Assembly: GCA_964304625.1 (NCBI GenBank)
Contig: OZ199839.1
Coordinates: 9,734,001-9,798,000 of the forward strand
Length of the DNA stretch: 64,000 nt
Direction: 5' to 3'
Origin: Kudoa neothunni
Lineage: Eukaryota; Cnidaria
In this document: in pieces, positions 13,250 to 25,896 of the stretch
Position numbering within the stretch: position 1 is the stretch's first letter
Layout: each line of letters opens with the position of its first letter
Made by a program: the position numbers and the translations under genes
Notes under the pieces: model-generated
Seen by the model: only the letters and a program-made list of their open reading frames with translations
Told to the model about the DNA's origin: nothing
Databases searched by the model: none

Positions 13250-14690
13250 ATTTAGTGTACCTTTTCTGTTTTTTAATATTAAAAATATTTTGAGCTATAT
13301 ATTTTCAATTAATAGTTATTTCATTAAATATTTTAGTAAAAAAAGTATATATATATATAAATCTAAGATATTTTTCATCATATTTATAGAATTATACATT
13401 GTCGGGGGAGATTGGTTTACTAGCAGAATCACAAATGATATTATGAGTGCGCATGCTCCAATGTTAATTTGAATTTTTTATATTTTTAAAAAATATATCC
13501 ATATTAATTAAAATGTTGTTCATATTATAATCTAAAAGTATTATTGTAATAAAACAGCGAATTTTCGTTTCATTCATACCAAGTAAAGTATTATATAATT
13601 TTGACGCATGCGTATTGTAGATATTACTTAAGTTTAAGTTGAGGCTGAGGGATTGTTATGATTTAATACTTAATTTTTCAAATTAAATTAAAATTTATTC
13701 AATATATTATCTTTAGTTTAAACATTAATATTAATTTCTTCCTGATAAGTTGGCGAATAAAGGTCATTTTAATAAATTATTAATAAAAATTCTTTCAACT
13801 TTTTTGATTTAAACCAAACGAAATATAATAATAACTATGGAAACATAATTTCGGAGAGAATTTGTAATAAAATATTTATAAATTAACTAGGATAAGATAT
13901 AAGTATTGTAGATGGTTAATTTTTATTCGTATTTCATATTATGAATATTTTAAGCTTACTACATAGATAAATTCTACGGTGTATTTTTTAATCACTTATT
14001 TATTTTCTCCATTATTAGTGCATATTTTTGCAAAAATATAATTAATATTCCACTTAAATAGACTTTCATATTATGTTAGTCTCAGAAAATAATCATTTCA
14101 TCAATAATTTGACTAATGAAAACTGTATGGCCTGTAAAATTTAAGTATTCGGATCTATTCTAAACTATTTTATACCGAGAGAATTGCGAAAAAATAACGA
14201 TTCTAAAACTTTGTATGTAGTCGGCCACAAGTAATTTAAAAAACCGGTTAGATAGAAACATTAAAAATCATTAATGTAAAAAAAAGGACTTCACTCATAA
14301 TAAATATTCAAATTTTAAGTGTTTAAAATAAAAGTTTATATTATATTTTAGTAAATGTGTATATATTTAGCATAAATTACTCTTTCAACAAATGTACTAA
14401 AAACTTTTATTTCTGTTGGTCAATTATCACATTTAATAACTTAATTTTACAGATTTTTTTACAGTTATTATTAAATTGAACTTATCCATAAGATGAAGAT
14501 AAGCATTTCTATGAACGCTGTTTCAATAGGCGAAACTATGCGAAGCTGATCCGACAGCACCAAGCAAGATTGTAATGAGAATAATTTTGAAAGTACTTCG
14601 CATTATCTTCTAGGCGACTGATTTAATAAATTTAAAAATGAACAAAATTGCTTCAACGTAATTTTTAAAACAAATTCATAATAAAATTTG
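13250..14690. repeat. Segmental duplication copy 2 (empty of both transposons)
   Basis: Matches 5107-5167, 8500-9549 and 10188-10540 in order. 13300-13308 is the single uninterrupted MULE target TATTTTCAA, and 14345/14346 is the uninterrupted Helitron target. After about 14690 the similarity ends. Confidence 0.88.
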
Positions 14691-15191
14691 GAGTCGGATT
14701 GTTTAGGAAAAATATTATATTTAATTATTCTTTATTAGACGATATAAAAATATACAGATTTTTTGAAGAAAATATTATTTTTAGTTTTTAAAAATAAATA
14801 AAGAGATTATAGATCAGGCTTTAAAAAAATCGCTAAATTAATTATTATTCTTCCCGCAAACTATTAGTTAGCTATCATTCTGAATTATATATTAACAAAT
14901 ATTTCTAAATCTAGAAAAAATCCGAAATCAAAATTATTTTCTTATAAATTATCAACTAATGTGATTTTTTTATCAAACGGTTACAATTAACCAATAACTG
15001 GAAAAAATATTAAATTCAAATAAAATCACTTATCTCACTTAAATATAAGTTTCAAATGATTAATGTTATAGCATATCTTTTAAAAGGAAAAATAAGAAAG
15101 AAAAACTAAAAAAACATGAAAAAACACAAGTTAACAAAATATTTCAGTTGATCACTCATCGAGTAATTAGAACTGTAAAATAAAAGATGCG
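14691..15191. other. Intergenic
   Basis: AT-rich sequence, no feature seen; 3' flank of the minus-strand four-helix gene. Confidence 0.5.
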
Positions 15192-16238
15192 TTAATAATC
15201 AAGGTAATCTTTGACCCTCTCAAAGAAAATCAGAAATATAGACCCAGTAGTTTTGAGGATAAAAGTGAACCAATAATAGACGAGATAGACGGCCATATAG
15301 TCTCTAAAGAGAGTATTCTCTTTATAATTGAAAACATCGGACAAGGGGAAAAAAGTAACAATACAGCAGGTTCCAAAATCCAAAATGACTGAAGTAAAAA
15401 TTAGTCTCACATATTAAAATGTAAATGCGTATTAATTACTTGAAAAGACTAACAAGGTTATTGTAAAATCTTTATTAATAACTACACATGCTTCGAGAGC
15501 AAACACAATCATCACCAGAAGAGTAATGAAATAAAGAGCGAGGAAAAAAGTCTTCACAATGATAGACATAATACATACGTCTCTAACTAAAGAAAAAAAT
15601 TCAATGTCACATTACAACAATTAATACAGTACACATTTCATTTGACCACATAACAAGACTAAAGGCGCGATTATTATCTAAAAAAATTAAAATACATTAT
15701 TTTTTAAAAAGTAAAATTATACGTGATATTAGAGTTTCATCTAAAAAATATCGTAAATATATCATTGAAGATAATAAATCGAATTACATCTCGTGCCAGA
15801 AGAATCACCTTTTATTTCTAAAGCTTGTTTCACCAAGGAAACTAAAAAAATCAATTAATCAATTCTGTGGATGAATAAAGTTAGTCACACCTGCTCCCAT
15901 TTCTTTATAATTGTAGTTATATGCTAAAAGAGTTTGATTATTTTTTGGATAAATACCTACAATTTACCTTGATTTAGATAACCTAATTCGGCATAACAAT
16001 TTGTTTCGCCGCCCTCTTGTATACATCCTGAGAGAATGCCTGACATAATGGCACTTCCGGATAATGTAGAATAATCTTGATCTTGAGAATCAATTTGAAC
16101 AAATTTGACGGCGATGTTGGGTACTATAATTTGTAATATTGACGCCACGAAAAATAACACCAGTCCAGTCACACTACACAAAGTAATGATTATCAATCCA
16201 ACAGTAAATATACCAGAAAGTTTTTCTGTTGTTGTAAA
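15192..16238 (-). CDS. Four-transmembrane protein, 5' exon(s) not found
   Basis: Three minus-strand exons join in phase 1 with canonical splice sites: from about 16238 (upstream limit of the open frame) to 15968, 15586-15440 and 15388-15192, introns 381 and 51 nt. The product has a helix VGLIIITLCSVTGLVLFFVA, a loop of about 60 residues with two cysteines (GCIQEGGETNC), a second helix around FLALYFITLLVMIVFALEA, a third around CCIVTFFPLSD and a fourth around YYWFTFILKTTGSIFLIFF, ending ERVKDYLDY. Topology is that of claudin/tetraspan-type proteins, but the claudin W-x-x-W-C-C signature is absent, so I give no family. There is no in-frame ATG at the 5' end: the frame closes at a TAA near 16241, so a start exon must lie upstream. 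Confidence 0.65.
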
Positions 16239-17899
16239 TTTTCGACAACATTACCACAAGTTTTCACTTCTGATATAATTAATAAGGATTAAGCTTATTT
16301 TATTTATTGCAGGTAATGAGCTAATTAATCTAACAATTAAATTAAATTTCGCTTAAAGATAAATATATTATAGTTAATCGTTTATTCATTTTTTTATTCA
16401 TTGCGTCAAGTTTTTAGCAAATAACCACCATAATGGGCGTGTTAACTAAAAAAGCATTAATTAGAAGTTATTTCTGATCATGTCAAGTAGGTGTGAAACC
16501 AATGGAAGACTATATACTGTGACCTTATCTATTTTACTATGGCATATAGGAACAATGATAATATCAGTGTGTGAATCTTTGTTCGGCCAACACATAATTC
16601 GACCTTAATCGTAAATAAAATTGTTTGATTATCTAATCATAAAATTTTATGGTACTTATCTTTTTCATAATGACTACACTAAAGTATTGGCCTAGGTATC
16701 GATATCTTCAGAAAACCTCTTCTCTAAGCAATATCCAATAAAATTAGCCTTCGTTTTCAACCACAATATTACATTGTATATTAGTGAGTGTTTAACCTAA
16801 AAATCTAGCACCCACCCATAAACCTAGTGTATTTTAGATTCTATTAACTGTTTTATTAATCGTTATCCAGTGGTATACCATTTGTCAAATCCGATTATTA
16901 TTTTAATGAATAACGTCACGAAACCGTCAGCAAAAGATATGATAATTTAACTAAAAAGGTTATCCGACTCTTTTATATATTTTAATAATTTCTTAGATCA
17001 AAAAAAGGTTTAGTTTTTTGAGTTCTGAAGTATTCATTAATAAATATTAAAATCAATGAACTGCACAAATGTCATTAGTGATGAGTTTAAAAAGTGAATC
17101 ATATTATGGGTAGATTAATTTTCATTCATTATCCTTTGTAGTAAGCTTCAAATAGTCATGTAATTGAGCTCATTTACATAATCACTCGTTATTTCACATA
17201 GATTTTTTCACGTTCACAACCACCATAGCTGGTATTAAAAACAAAATTGAGATTGTGTCTGATTTTACTTTGTCAACTAGACTATAAAAGTTGGTACGGC
17301 ATTTTTTTTCATGATAAAAATAGGATTAAATATAATGGGTACTCATTTACTTCGAAATTTCATCATATAAAAAAAACTATATAATCCGATTTTTAAATCG
17401 GCATTCATCGGTTTATTATTATTAATTGAAAATGTTGAGTTCTTTCGTGCATTTGCATCATAACGAAAAATTATTTTTAACAAATAATAACTCTTCCATT
17501 ATAGTTCATGTATTGAATATATCTGTATGTCTGTATATATATTTTTTATATTGTCGGAATTAGTCGGTTATAAGGCAATTTTGTGTAACGAAATATTTAT
17601 TTATCTCAAATCAAATTAATATCAATATTGTCAAATCCTCTTTAAGGATTCATTAAAAATTTAGAGTCTTTTTGATTTATTTTGTTGCAATGACATTATA
17701 ACATTCATCTTTTCTACTTCCTTCGATTAAAATATTGATTTATTCCATTGTCAAATAAAACTTATTTTTACTATATTTGGCTTAATTCTAATCTCTATTT
17801 CGCCAATTCGTCATAATCATTTTATCATTTTCTTAAGAATTAGGGTTAAAATATAGAATAACGGCCGTAGTTTCCGATTAAAAATTATTCGGTAATGCA
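16239..17899. other. Intergenic / intron territory
   Basis: AT-rich, no coding exon I can support. The first exon of the four-helix gene may be hidden here. Confidence 0.4.
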
Positions 17900-19230
17900 G
17901 AATTATTGCGTACTGCAAGGACACTACGCACTTTATGACATTATAGCAATGTTTCCTAACAAAAATAAATAATTATATTATTTATAATAAGTAACATTTG
18001 AAAATGTTTAATCTAGTAAAATTATTATTAAAAATATGACCTAGAGACAGAGAAAATTTGACAGTATGCTTACAACGCACTAAAAATCCTCCAATTGGGT
18101 CCAACAGACCCAACGGCATGGTTAGTATACAGTTAAGAAAACTGAGAAAGTATCTACAGTTAGATAATAAAGTTAAAATAATAGATTATTCATATGAAAT
18201 TAAAAATACAATTGTTATGATTTGTTTTAAGGATTTTCTTCGGTAGTTGGGTTGAAAATAACAAATTCATAGGTAAATCCGATAATGTCTTTCCTGAGAT
18301 AATTTCCTCTTGGAATGGTCAACTGTTAAAGTTGGTCGATAATTATGATTCAAAAGATATTTTTGATTTGGATGAAACTGGACTATTTTACCGGCCAAGA
18401 AAATGTAAATTATCATTTAAATTTGCATCTCTATGAGGAGTTTAATGTATAGTTATGCATTTAAAATGAAGGAAAACTTGCGCGGCTCTAAAAAATCCAA
18501 AGAGAGAGTAACAATTGTTGTGATCTACTCGATGCCAGAAAAAAGACTCTTATTACTAATTCACAATCATGAAAAACCTTGATACTTCCGTAGAATAAAA
18601 GACTTCCCTATTACACTAACAAGAAGACTTTATTTTTTCAAATATATGACGGTATAAAAGCTGAAATTTCTCAATGTAAGAAGAGAATCATATTATTTAT
18701 TAAAAATTTCCCAGCTCACCGAATGCTAAATTTTTCGAACGTTCAATTCTGTTTCCTCCGCAAGAAACAACCAGTGTATTTAAAATAATTAGATCAAGGT
18801 GGTATTAAAAGTTTTTCATACAATTACAATAACCATCTGACGAATTATTTAATAAATAAAGTTACTGTTAATTCCACGAATGTATTTGATAACATATTAG
18901 GTAACGGTCCTCCAGGTTTACTTGATGATATGTACATGATGAAAGAAGTTTGGAAATTGGTGAGGGAAGAAACAATCAAAATTTGTTTTTTGAAGCCATT
19001 CTTTTTAATAATTGAGATCAGAAGGCATCAATCCTTCTATTGGAAGTAATTCCCCAGAAAATCAACTTGAAGATTGTGATAACGAAGAAATTACTTTGTT
19101 CAGAGGTAAAGAAGATAACTATGTTAACTCAATAAATAATGAAGTGAACGCAATGAATGAGTCGTTTACTGATGAAAATTATAAAAAAATGGAAATATTT
19201 ATTCCATTAATGAAGTCATTGAGCATTTAA
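17900..19230 (+). mobile_element. Decayed pogo/Tigger-type DNA transposon
   Basis: The plus strand encodes scattered pieces of a Tigger DDE transposase: FDLDETGLFYRP at about 18360-18400 (first catalytic Asp), then a GKTLILP-like stretch and, near 18800-19000, LDQGGIKSF followed by KEVWKLVREETIKICFLK, the usual C-terminal region. Many stops and frame changes interrupt it. At the left, about 17917-17940, TGCGTACTGCAAGGACACTACGCAC resembles the terminal repeat of the 71-bp element at 21145-21215. The right border is not defined. Confidence 0.75.
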
Positions 19231-19417
19231 ACAAATTAAGAAAAAATATTTTTTTCGTAACTTATCGATGTTATAAAATACAAAATTGAACTTTGCTATC
19301 CTTAAAATAAGAGACATGATTCGTACAAGAATGATAAAATAAACGACTTTTTTAGAGAATTTATATATTTTCGATTTGTTGTTATGTATTTTTAAAATTA
19401 ACCTTCTATATTCTATA

Positions 19418-21027
19418 TCTATATACATAATAAAGTTCTTATGTCTGTCCGTGTGTGTGTGTCAGTTTGCAGTAATACGCACGTGTCACGGAGAAATTTT
19501 CCTTAAATATAGCTGTAAATTTGTATCTGAATAGATAAAACCATTAATGAAAACCGATCATTCACTTGGAAGTATAAATATAGTTAATAACACATTCCAA
19601 AGTAAGGAATTTTCTGGTTGTCTACACAAATAGCAGATTAAAAACACCTGTATAATATTGATGTTTGTTTATTTCTGATTGATAGCCAAATAAAATGAAA
19701 TTTTACTCATTATATAGAAACAGAGTCTCTTAATTATGGTATAGAATGTTCTAAAAATTTTACGTATGCCTGTTGGGAGCAATTTTGAGACAAATAAAAC
19801 TATTAACGTCACATTTACAAGAGTTGTCGCATTTCCCTTAAAATTTGAAGTAAAAACAAGTTATTTTGTATGTATTTTCTCTTTTCGAGCGTCATGGATA
19901 TAGTTAAGCAAAATAGATTATAATCATTTTAAATAAAACACATAATTTGAGTCTCTATATGCATCCTAATTATTCCTTACCCCAGACCTTGAGGTTAATA
20001 TTCAAATCAATATACTGTTTTCTTTAGGCCCGCATTAATTCATTATGATATAAAAGCTGCATAAAAATACACCCCCCTCTCAATGCGTGCCATGTAAATT
20101 AATAATAAATTATTGGTCTATTAGATCTAACCGATATTTTCGCAAAGTTTTCGTTAATCTAAGAATAGTTCAATACGAAGAGATTTTTTTAGGGCAGTCA
20201 AACAGTACGTTAATTTTTAAAAGGGTGCACTCTTTCAAGAAATCTAGTTAATATTTAAATATCTAAGCATTACTGTAATTTTTTAAATCAAAAACACCTT
20301 TACATTTTTGATTTAATCGTATTTTGTTAATTAAATGTGTATATTTTTGAACCAGTAAGTATTCTTGATAAAAAGCAAGGTTGGATTTATTTATAAATAG
20401 GGGAATTTTGTTACAATAATGAGTACGTTAGTTACTGCTCACAGCTTTTCAAACCATCATTGGCATCATTATAAAATTGCGATATAAGGAGTAACAATTA
20501 CTGTTTATATTTTGGAGGTATCTTAGGTTGATTTTATTTTTTTTTATCGTTTGTAGACTAATAATAAATTTTATAACTAGAAGGATTAATTTTTATCTCA
20601 AAATTTTGAAAGGAACTGAAAGTCCTATTTAAGTTACTTAATGATTTTTTAATAAATAACTGAACTTTAATCGTTAATTAAATTGCTCATAAAATTAAGG
20701 TCATCATAGTTTTGGCCAATAATTTTTGAAATAAACTTAAAAATACTCATTAATTTCTCTCAATACCTCTATTTATATTTGAATGGAAAGTGTGCGCATA
20801 ATTTTGTTTTCTAAATCATCACATTGCAAAAATAATGACAAGCTTTAAAGTGCATAAATTAAAATAGAAAAATAAAATTAAAAGTTAAAATTTTCCATCA
20901 CACTGTACCAGGCAAAACTGGGCATTAGTGCTATTTACTTAAAAATCAAAAAGGCTACAGTCTGCACCAGGTGTTAGCCTACTTATCTGGGAAAGGAAGC
21001 CTTCGCGAAGCGGGGCTTTTGCGCTAG
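19418..21027 (+). mobile_element. Non-autonomous Helitron, second copy type
   Basis: Starts TCTATATACATAATAAAG after an A and ends ...TTTTGCGCTAG before a T. The 3' hairpin is AAGCC/GGCTT around TTCGCGAAGCG, differing from the first Helitron by paired, structure-keeping changes. The last 20 or so bases match the 3' end of 9550-10187. The interior (about 1.6 kb) has no credible ORF, and the 5' part shares the GTCTGTCCGTGTGTGTG-type stretch frequent in Helitrons. Start is less certain than end. Confidence 0.75.
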
Positions 21028-21144
21028 TTTTAAATATATATCCAGTTATCATTAATATAGGAAAGAACATGTAATCGTTAAATAAAAAATACGACAACGC
21101 GCCATTATGATATATCTGATATAATGCGGGCGCGAACATGGATA

Positions 21145-21215
21145 CTGCGTACTGCAGGGGTACTACGCACCTAAAAGTTTTGTCCCGAAAAGTGCGTAGT
21201 ATTTCTGCACTACTG
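21145..21215. mobile_element. 71-bp pogo-like miniature inverted-repeat element
   Basis: Flanked by TA on both sides. The arms CTGCGTACTGCAGGGG and (reverse) CAGTAGTGCAGAAA are related, and inside them TACTACGCAC is perfectly inverted as GTGCGTAGTA, so the whole unit folds into one hairpin. Similar sequence lies at the left end of the Tigger copy at about 17917. Confidence 0.6.
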
Positions 21216-21718
21216 TAATTAGTTCAGACATTAATCCTGAATTTTTTAAACAAATTATTATGAAATTTTTTGAACAATTCGCAGTAAGATTCTCTGCATT
21301 TTATCCAATATAAGTATTGTTGATATTGACGTTATGCATTTGATACAATTGAACATCTAATGCTTGCAGAAAATATGATATTCCTATTCTTATAAACATA
21401 AAATTAATGTCAGGTAATTATCAAGAAGGAATTTGAACAATCCTTCAAACTCATATCTTACAATACTTAAGCGTACCTTACTCGATTGAGAATTGATGCC
21501 TTCAGAAATAATTACGAGAGGCTAGGAGTTCAATATAATATTACAGCACCTATTACTAATAATAAATAAAATGACGAAAGTAACCTAATGGTGATGTAAC
21601 AATGATAAATACAACAACTAAAATAATTAACAGGTTCGTTTTTGGTCCGTAGTCGATGATTTGGATTATGGCCATTATTCTGTAATTCAACCAGAATTAG
21701 TCATCTAGACTCAATTTG
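21216..21718. other. Intergenic
   Basis: AT-rich, nothing recognisable. Confidence 0.5.
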
Positions 21719-23640
21719 TTAACTCTTACCTGCCTGAATTTTTGTTTATTATTAAAAAAAATTTTTGTAATAATATACATTCTTCTAATATTAAATAAAC
21801 AAAAATTTGGAGCGAAACATTTTGTTTGGCTAATATTTTTAAGTTATAAATTTTGTTCAGTAGACTGAACTATGGGATTTTGTAGTAAAGAAAGTGCTAA
21901 AAAAGAAATCGAATTATTATAACAATAGCGGATAGAGTTATCTATAAAACAATAATTTTAAGTATTATGTCACACGTAAAAACAATTTCTACCTTTTACA
22001 AGACAACAAGGAGCGCCACATATTAAGCAAATTGTTTGGGTGTTTCTTCCACAACTTCTCCATCTACTTGGCGTAGCCATTATCTCTGAAAATAGCCTAC
22101 ATTATCATATCTAATATGATCTAACAAAAGAGTATTTCTCTTGCGTTTCAATATAGTAGATTCCATTATGTTTTGTGAACTAGAATTATTAACTGAACGA
22201 CCACGTTTTCGAGTTTGTATTAATTAATGTTCGGTTTTTATACAATAATGATTCACAGATTGAATAAGTGAACGAGAGCAAATCGTGAACTTTACGCTTG
22301 TTTACATTATTTATGGAATTTTCCCTCCGGTGGAATAACTACGAACTAATGATTAATCTATATAATGACAGTGGCATATCGAACAAATCTAAACCACCCA
22401 TGTTTTTGTTATATTCCGATACGACAGCTGGACACTCGATTTTAACGCATTTTTTGTCGCCTATCATATCTATTTACGTTTGTTAGAGGTTCACTACCAG
22501 AATGAGTGGATGATAAATTCACAACTGAGCTATCATACCATCGAGTTAATATTAATGCATCAATAGAGCTCCGAACAACGTCAAATGAGCCACCTCCTAT
22601 TTTCATTAAATTTTTTTTTACCGAGTAAAGGACATCCTTTAATTCTATTATTTCTAATAGTCCCCATCGAATATATCCCCTTTTTTCAATATAAGTTGCA
22701 CTCGGAATGATGTGAATCAGTCGTCGAAATACAGTAGATACCTCCTATTCTTTGGAAATTGTTCACATAATTTTATTACAAAATCTCCGGAAACCAAACC
22801 ACAGCTTTCTTTTTCTTGTACAACGGACGATTTTCCACTATAAAAATGAAAATCTTGCACTATCCCACTTATTCTACATTTAGTAAAAACTTTGAAGCCT
22901 CATATGGTCGGTTTATTTGATATATACTGTTTTGTACGGCACTTACCCTTAAAGGGAATCATTTGTTCATCGACTGAATTTATAATTTATGCTCTTTGGA
23001 GTGATTTTTAAAAATGCTTGCCTCAAATGCTCCAAAAAAGGTCTAATTTTGACGTACCGATCAAACGTTTGGAAAGACTGATCGTTAGTTGCATTGCCAT
23101 TATTATTAAAATGTAAAAATTTTGAGAGTTGCTCAAATCTGTCTCTAGAAAGGACATCCGAAATAGGTGCATAATTGAAATGGTTGGACCAATAGGATCG
23201 ATAACGAGGCATCCGTACATTCCCTATTAAAATTATGACTGCTTAATAAGTTTAAATTTCTAAATCGTTTGTCTTCAAATTCGAATTATTTTGTGTGGCG
23301 TATCGATTTGATTCGTTTACAATTAATTCAATCAACATCAACAAATTGGTTGAATTAAATGATCTAACTTTTCAAATTCGTCGTTTATGTTTCTCAATTC
23401 CTCTGGTAAATTTGAACTGATATCTTGTTTCTTCCATTGAAGGTCAGTGTCAATTTCAGCGTTAGAATTATCGGATGATGAACATTCTTCCGCATCTGAA
23501 AATTTGTTCAATATTGATGATGTTAACGTTGCATCGTCTTCAGAATATGTATCCGCTTCGGATATGTCGACATCAGGTAGCATTTTAATTTCCAAAGTTC
23601 TTTTTCCAGTTTTATTCTCACCATTACAAATGTCGTGATC
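21719..23640 (-). mobile_element. Decayed piggyBac DNA transposon
   Basis: Minus-strand pieces run in family order. An acidic N-terminal segment lies at 23595-23338. At 23212-22967 is SRDRFEQLSKFLHFNNN, the conserved start of the DDE domain. From about 22970 down comes SxDEQMIPFKGKCRTKQY with the first catalytic Asp, then SNKPT and SGIVQDFHFYSG. At about 22080-21970 is a C-terminal cysteine domain (CGRNTQTICLICGAPCC). Stops and frame breaks separate them. TTAACTCTTACCTGCC at 21719 fits a piggyBac end (TTAA target then C-rich start); the other end was not found. Confidence 0.8.
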
Positions 23641-25117
23641 AATTAGGATTGTCCAAAAATAAATTCACGTGTTCCCGTTATTCAGTTTACTAACTAGACT
23701 TAAAATCGTATCATTTCAGATAATAATAAGTTTCTTAAAATTTAAGGAAGAAAATTTAATTAGCAACAACATATTGTAATTTTATAAATTTTTGATCCAA
23801 GAAATAATACATTACTTTAACGACAAACGTTCTATAAGGAATTGAACATTGTTAATGCAATTTACTATATATATAACATCTTAAAAAATGTAATATTAAC
23901 GATTTTTATAGATTTAATTGATTTAAAGTTATGTGATTTTTACGAATGGGAGACAATAGTTAAATGTTCATTTTAAACGAAGGAGAATTTAATATTCAGT
24001 ATACCGCACAATAAGCTTAAAGGGTTGATAATCTCGCTTTAATTATGAAATAGATCAATTTTTATTATAATTATTATTATTATTTATTATAATTATTATT
24101 ATATGAGGTTATTTTATTCAGAATATTTAACTATAAATTGGTTATTTGCGAGGTAAATAATATTCAAATGTAATTAGTCTTGATAAATTTAATTATTTCC
24201 GGCCATAAAAAGCATGATAATGTGTGAGAAATAATTAAATATATAAAATTCTGAAGAATTAAATCTATGTACAGCTTAAGAATAAAAGTTGTTTTGAGTA
24301 AAAACTTTTTTTGTAGCATGCGTGCATGTCGTATAAAATTAAAATATACCACGACAATAATCTCTGTCACTTTTAAACGTATACGATTGAATCCGAATAA
24401 AATGGATTCAAATTTTGAATTGTTAATCCGATATATTGAACGCTAATCCCATTGTTGGAATTATTCTCCAAATTGAAGCATTTTAATAGATGCTTACGTT
24501 TAAACACTCATACAGTTTCGTATGTATTAGTTTAATTATAAAATCGACCAAATTGGACCTTTTTATCTTCTATATTTCTTTGTTTTGCATAGTTGGTTGG
24601 ATTAGGAGGTATTAGACAATAAAACCTAATCAATATGGATTAGACTAGAATTCACACCAGCCATAAAGTTGAAACTTTCTATTAAGAAATGAGCCTAACT
24701 ATGTCAAATTTTTACTACATCTACAATGTCGTTGAATATCAATTAAGTTTATCTAAGCAGCAGTAAACGATTATAATCGATTTTAAAGTATTAGAATCTT
24801 TCAGATAATAATCCTTAAAAAACAAAAACTTTTTCTTAAATGTTACAAATATATAGGAATGATTTCGTCTTTTTGTATTTAAAACTAGGTTTCTCAACTT
24901 AAAAACCAACATCTTTCAACAATGCGGTACAAATGATATCACCCAGCCCCAGGAGGCCTTGTTGACACAGACCACACAATAATAGTTCATTCATAATTAA
25001 TTTAATTGGAAAATATTCATTTATTTCTTACAAAAAATTGGAAAAGCTCCAGCAACCAATTCCTGCGAGAATTGTACAGATTCTTCTCGTCGGTTGGCTG
25101 GCTATTGAGAATTGATT
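23641..25117. other. Intergenic, upstream of first small heat-shock gene
   Basis: No exon recognised. It includes an (ATT)n-type low-complexity tract at about 24060-24106. Confidence 0.5.
24060..24106. repeat. ATT/ATAATT microsatellite tract
   Basis: Irregular repeats of TTATTATAATTATTATTA over about 45 bases. Confidence 0.7.
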
Positions 25118-25132
25118 AGAAGATTCTAGAAT
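25118..25132 (+). promoter_or_regulatory. Heat-shock element
   Basis: nGAAnnTTCnnGAAn with all three 5-bp units perfect (GAA 25119, TTC 25124, GAA 25129), 69 bp before the start codon. The second paralogue has the same perfect triplet at the matching place, so this is very probably bound by HSF. Confidence 0.85.
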
Positions 25133-25144
25133 TGACAAACAGTG

Positions 25145-25150
25145 TATAAG
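25145..25150 (+). promoter_or_regulatory. TATA-like box of small heat-shock gene 1
   Basis: TATAAG 12 bp downstream of the heat-shock element and about 50 bp before the ATG, implying a short leader. Confidence 0.55.
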
Positions 25151-25200
25151 CTGCTCGAAAGCGCCGTGAGTACAGTTGTTCCTGGATTAAACCAGAGATA

Positions 25201-25896
25201 ATGTGGCCAGTTGTACCTAGAAGCTATTTGGTTGCTAACTATTGGGATGATATTCCAGACGTTATGGACGTTGCATTCAGGTGCCCATGTGAAGACAAAT
25301 TCTTTAACAGTCTATTGGGCACCCCTAACGATGACATATTCGTTGTTAAAGTCTACGTGGGAGACTACACGACTGAAGATGTGAATTGTCGTATAGAGGG
25401 AAACAAATTGATGGTGGGAGGAAGTCACGTCCGTGAAACCAAATACGGCGTGGACAAGAGTGAATTTACTCGTGAATTCGACCTACCAGCAAATGTACTC
25501 AAAGATACCCTCCGTCATTATGTTACGTCGGACGGGGTTCTTGTGATCGAAGGCAAGAAACACGTCGATGTGAGATATCCATTCCAGGACAAATCTGACA
25601 AAGAACATTTTGAGGTTGTGGTTGATGTGGAAGGTTTTACCGTCGATGAAGTCTGTGTCAGTCTCCACCAGAGAAGTTTGATTATCGAGGGAAAACATTC
25701 ACTTGAAAAGAAGACCAAAAAAGGAGAAAAGACTCAAACTAAATCTTTCAAACGTGTTGTCACTGTCCCGATTGATGTGGATGAGTCTACATTGGACCTT
25801 GTTCGCAATAAGGACAACTATCTAGTGGTCAAGGCGAAACGCAACCCTAAAGACGCTTTGGCGGGACCCACACGTCTATCTATTAAGCATGAATAA
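25201..25896 (+). CDS. Small heat-shock protein with two alpha-crystallin domains (1)
   Basis: A 231-residue intronless gene. Domain 1 covers about residues 44-120 and domain 2 about 136-215. Each shows the beta-sandwich pattern of the family, such as GDYTTEDVNCRIEGNKL with S-D-G-V-L-V-I-E-G in domain 1 and EGFTVDEVCVSLHQRSL with N-Y-L-V-V-K-A in domain 2. A conserved linker VDVRYPFQDKSDK joins them. The N-terminus MWPVV...YWDDIPD is typical of flatworm double-domain proteins. As an ATP-independent chaperone it should bind unfolding proteins in the cytosol. The paralogue at 33951 is collinear without gaps and about three-quarters identical. A perfect heat-shock element and TATA box lie just upstream. 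Confidence 0.95.
   Translation: MWPVVPRSYLVANYWDDIPDVMDVAFRCPCEDKFFNSLLGTPNDDIFVVKVYVGDYTTEDVNCRIEGNKLMVGGSHVRETKYGVDKSEFTREFDLPANVLKDTLRHYVTSDGVLVIEGKKHVDVRYPFQDKSDKEHFEVVVDVEGFTVDEVCVSLHQRSLIIEGKHSLEKKTKKGEKTQTKSFKRVVTVPIDVDESTLDLVRNKDNYLVVKAKRNPKDALAGPTRLSIKHE

Noticed and set aside
20939-21139. Minus-strand ORF over the end of the Helitron
   Set aside because: It runs across the Helitron border, so it is chance.
24164-24370. Minus-strand 68-codon ORF
   Set aside because: Low-complexity AT-rich reading with no motif or splice context.
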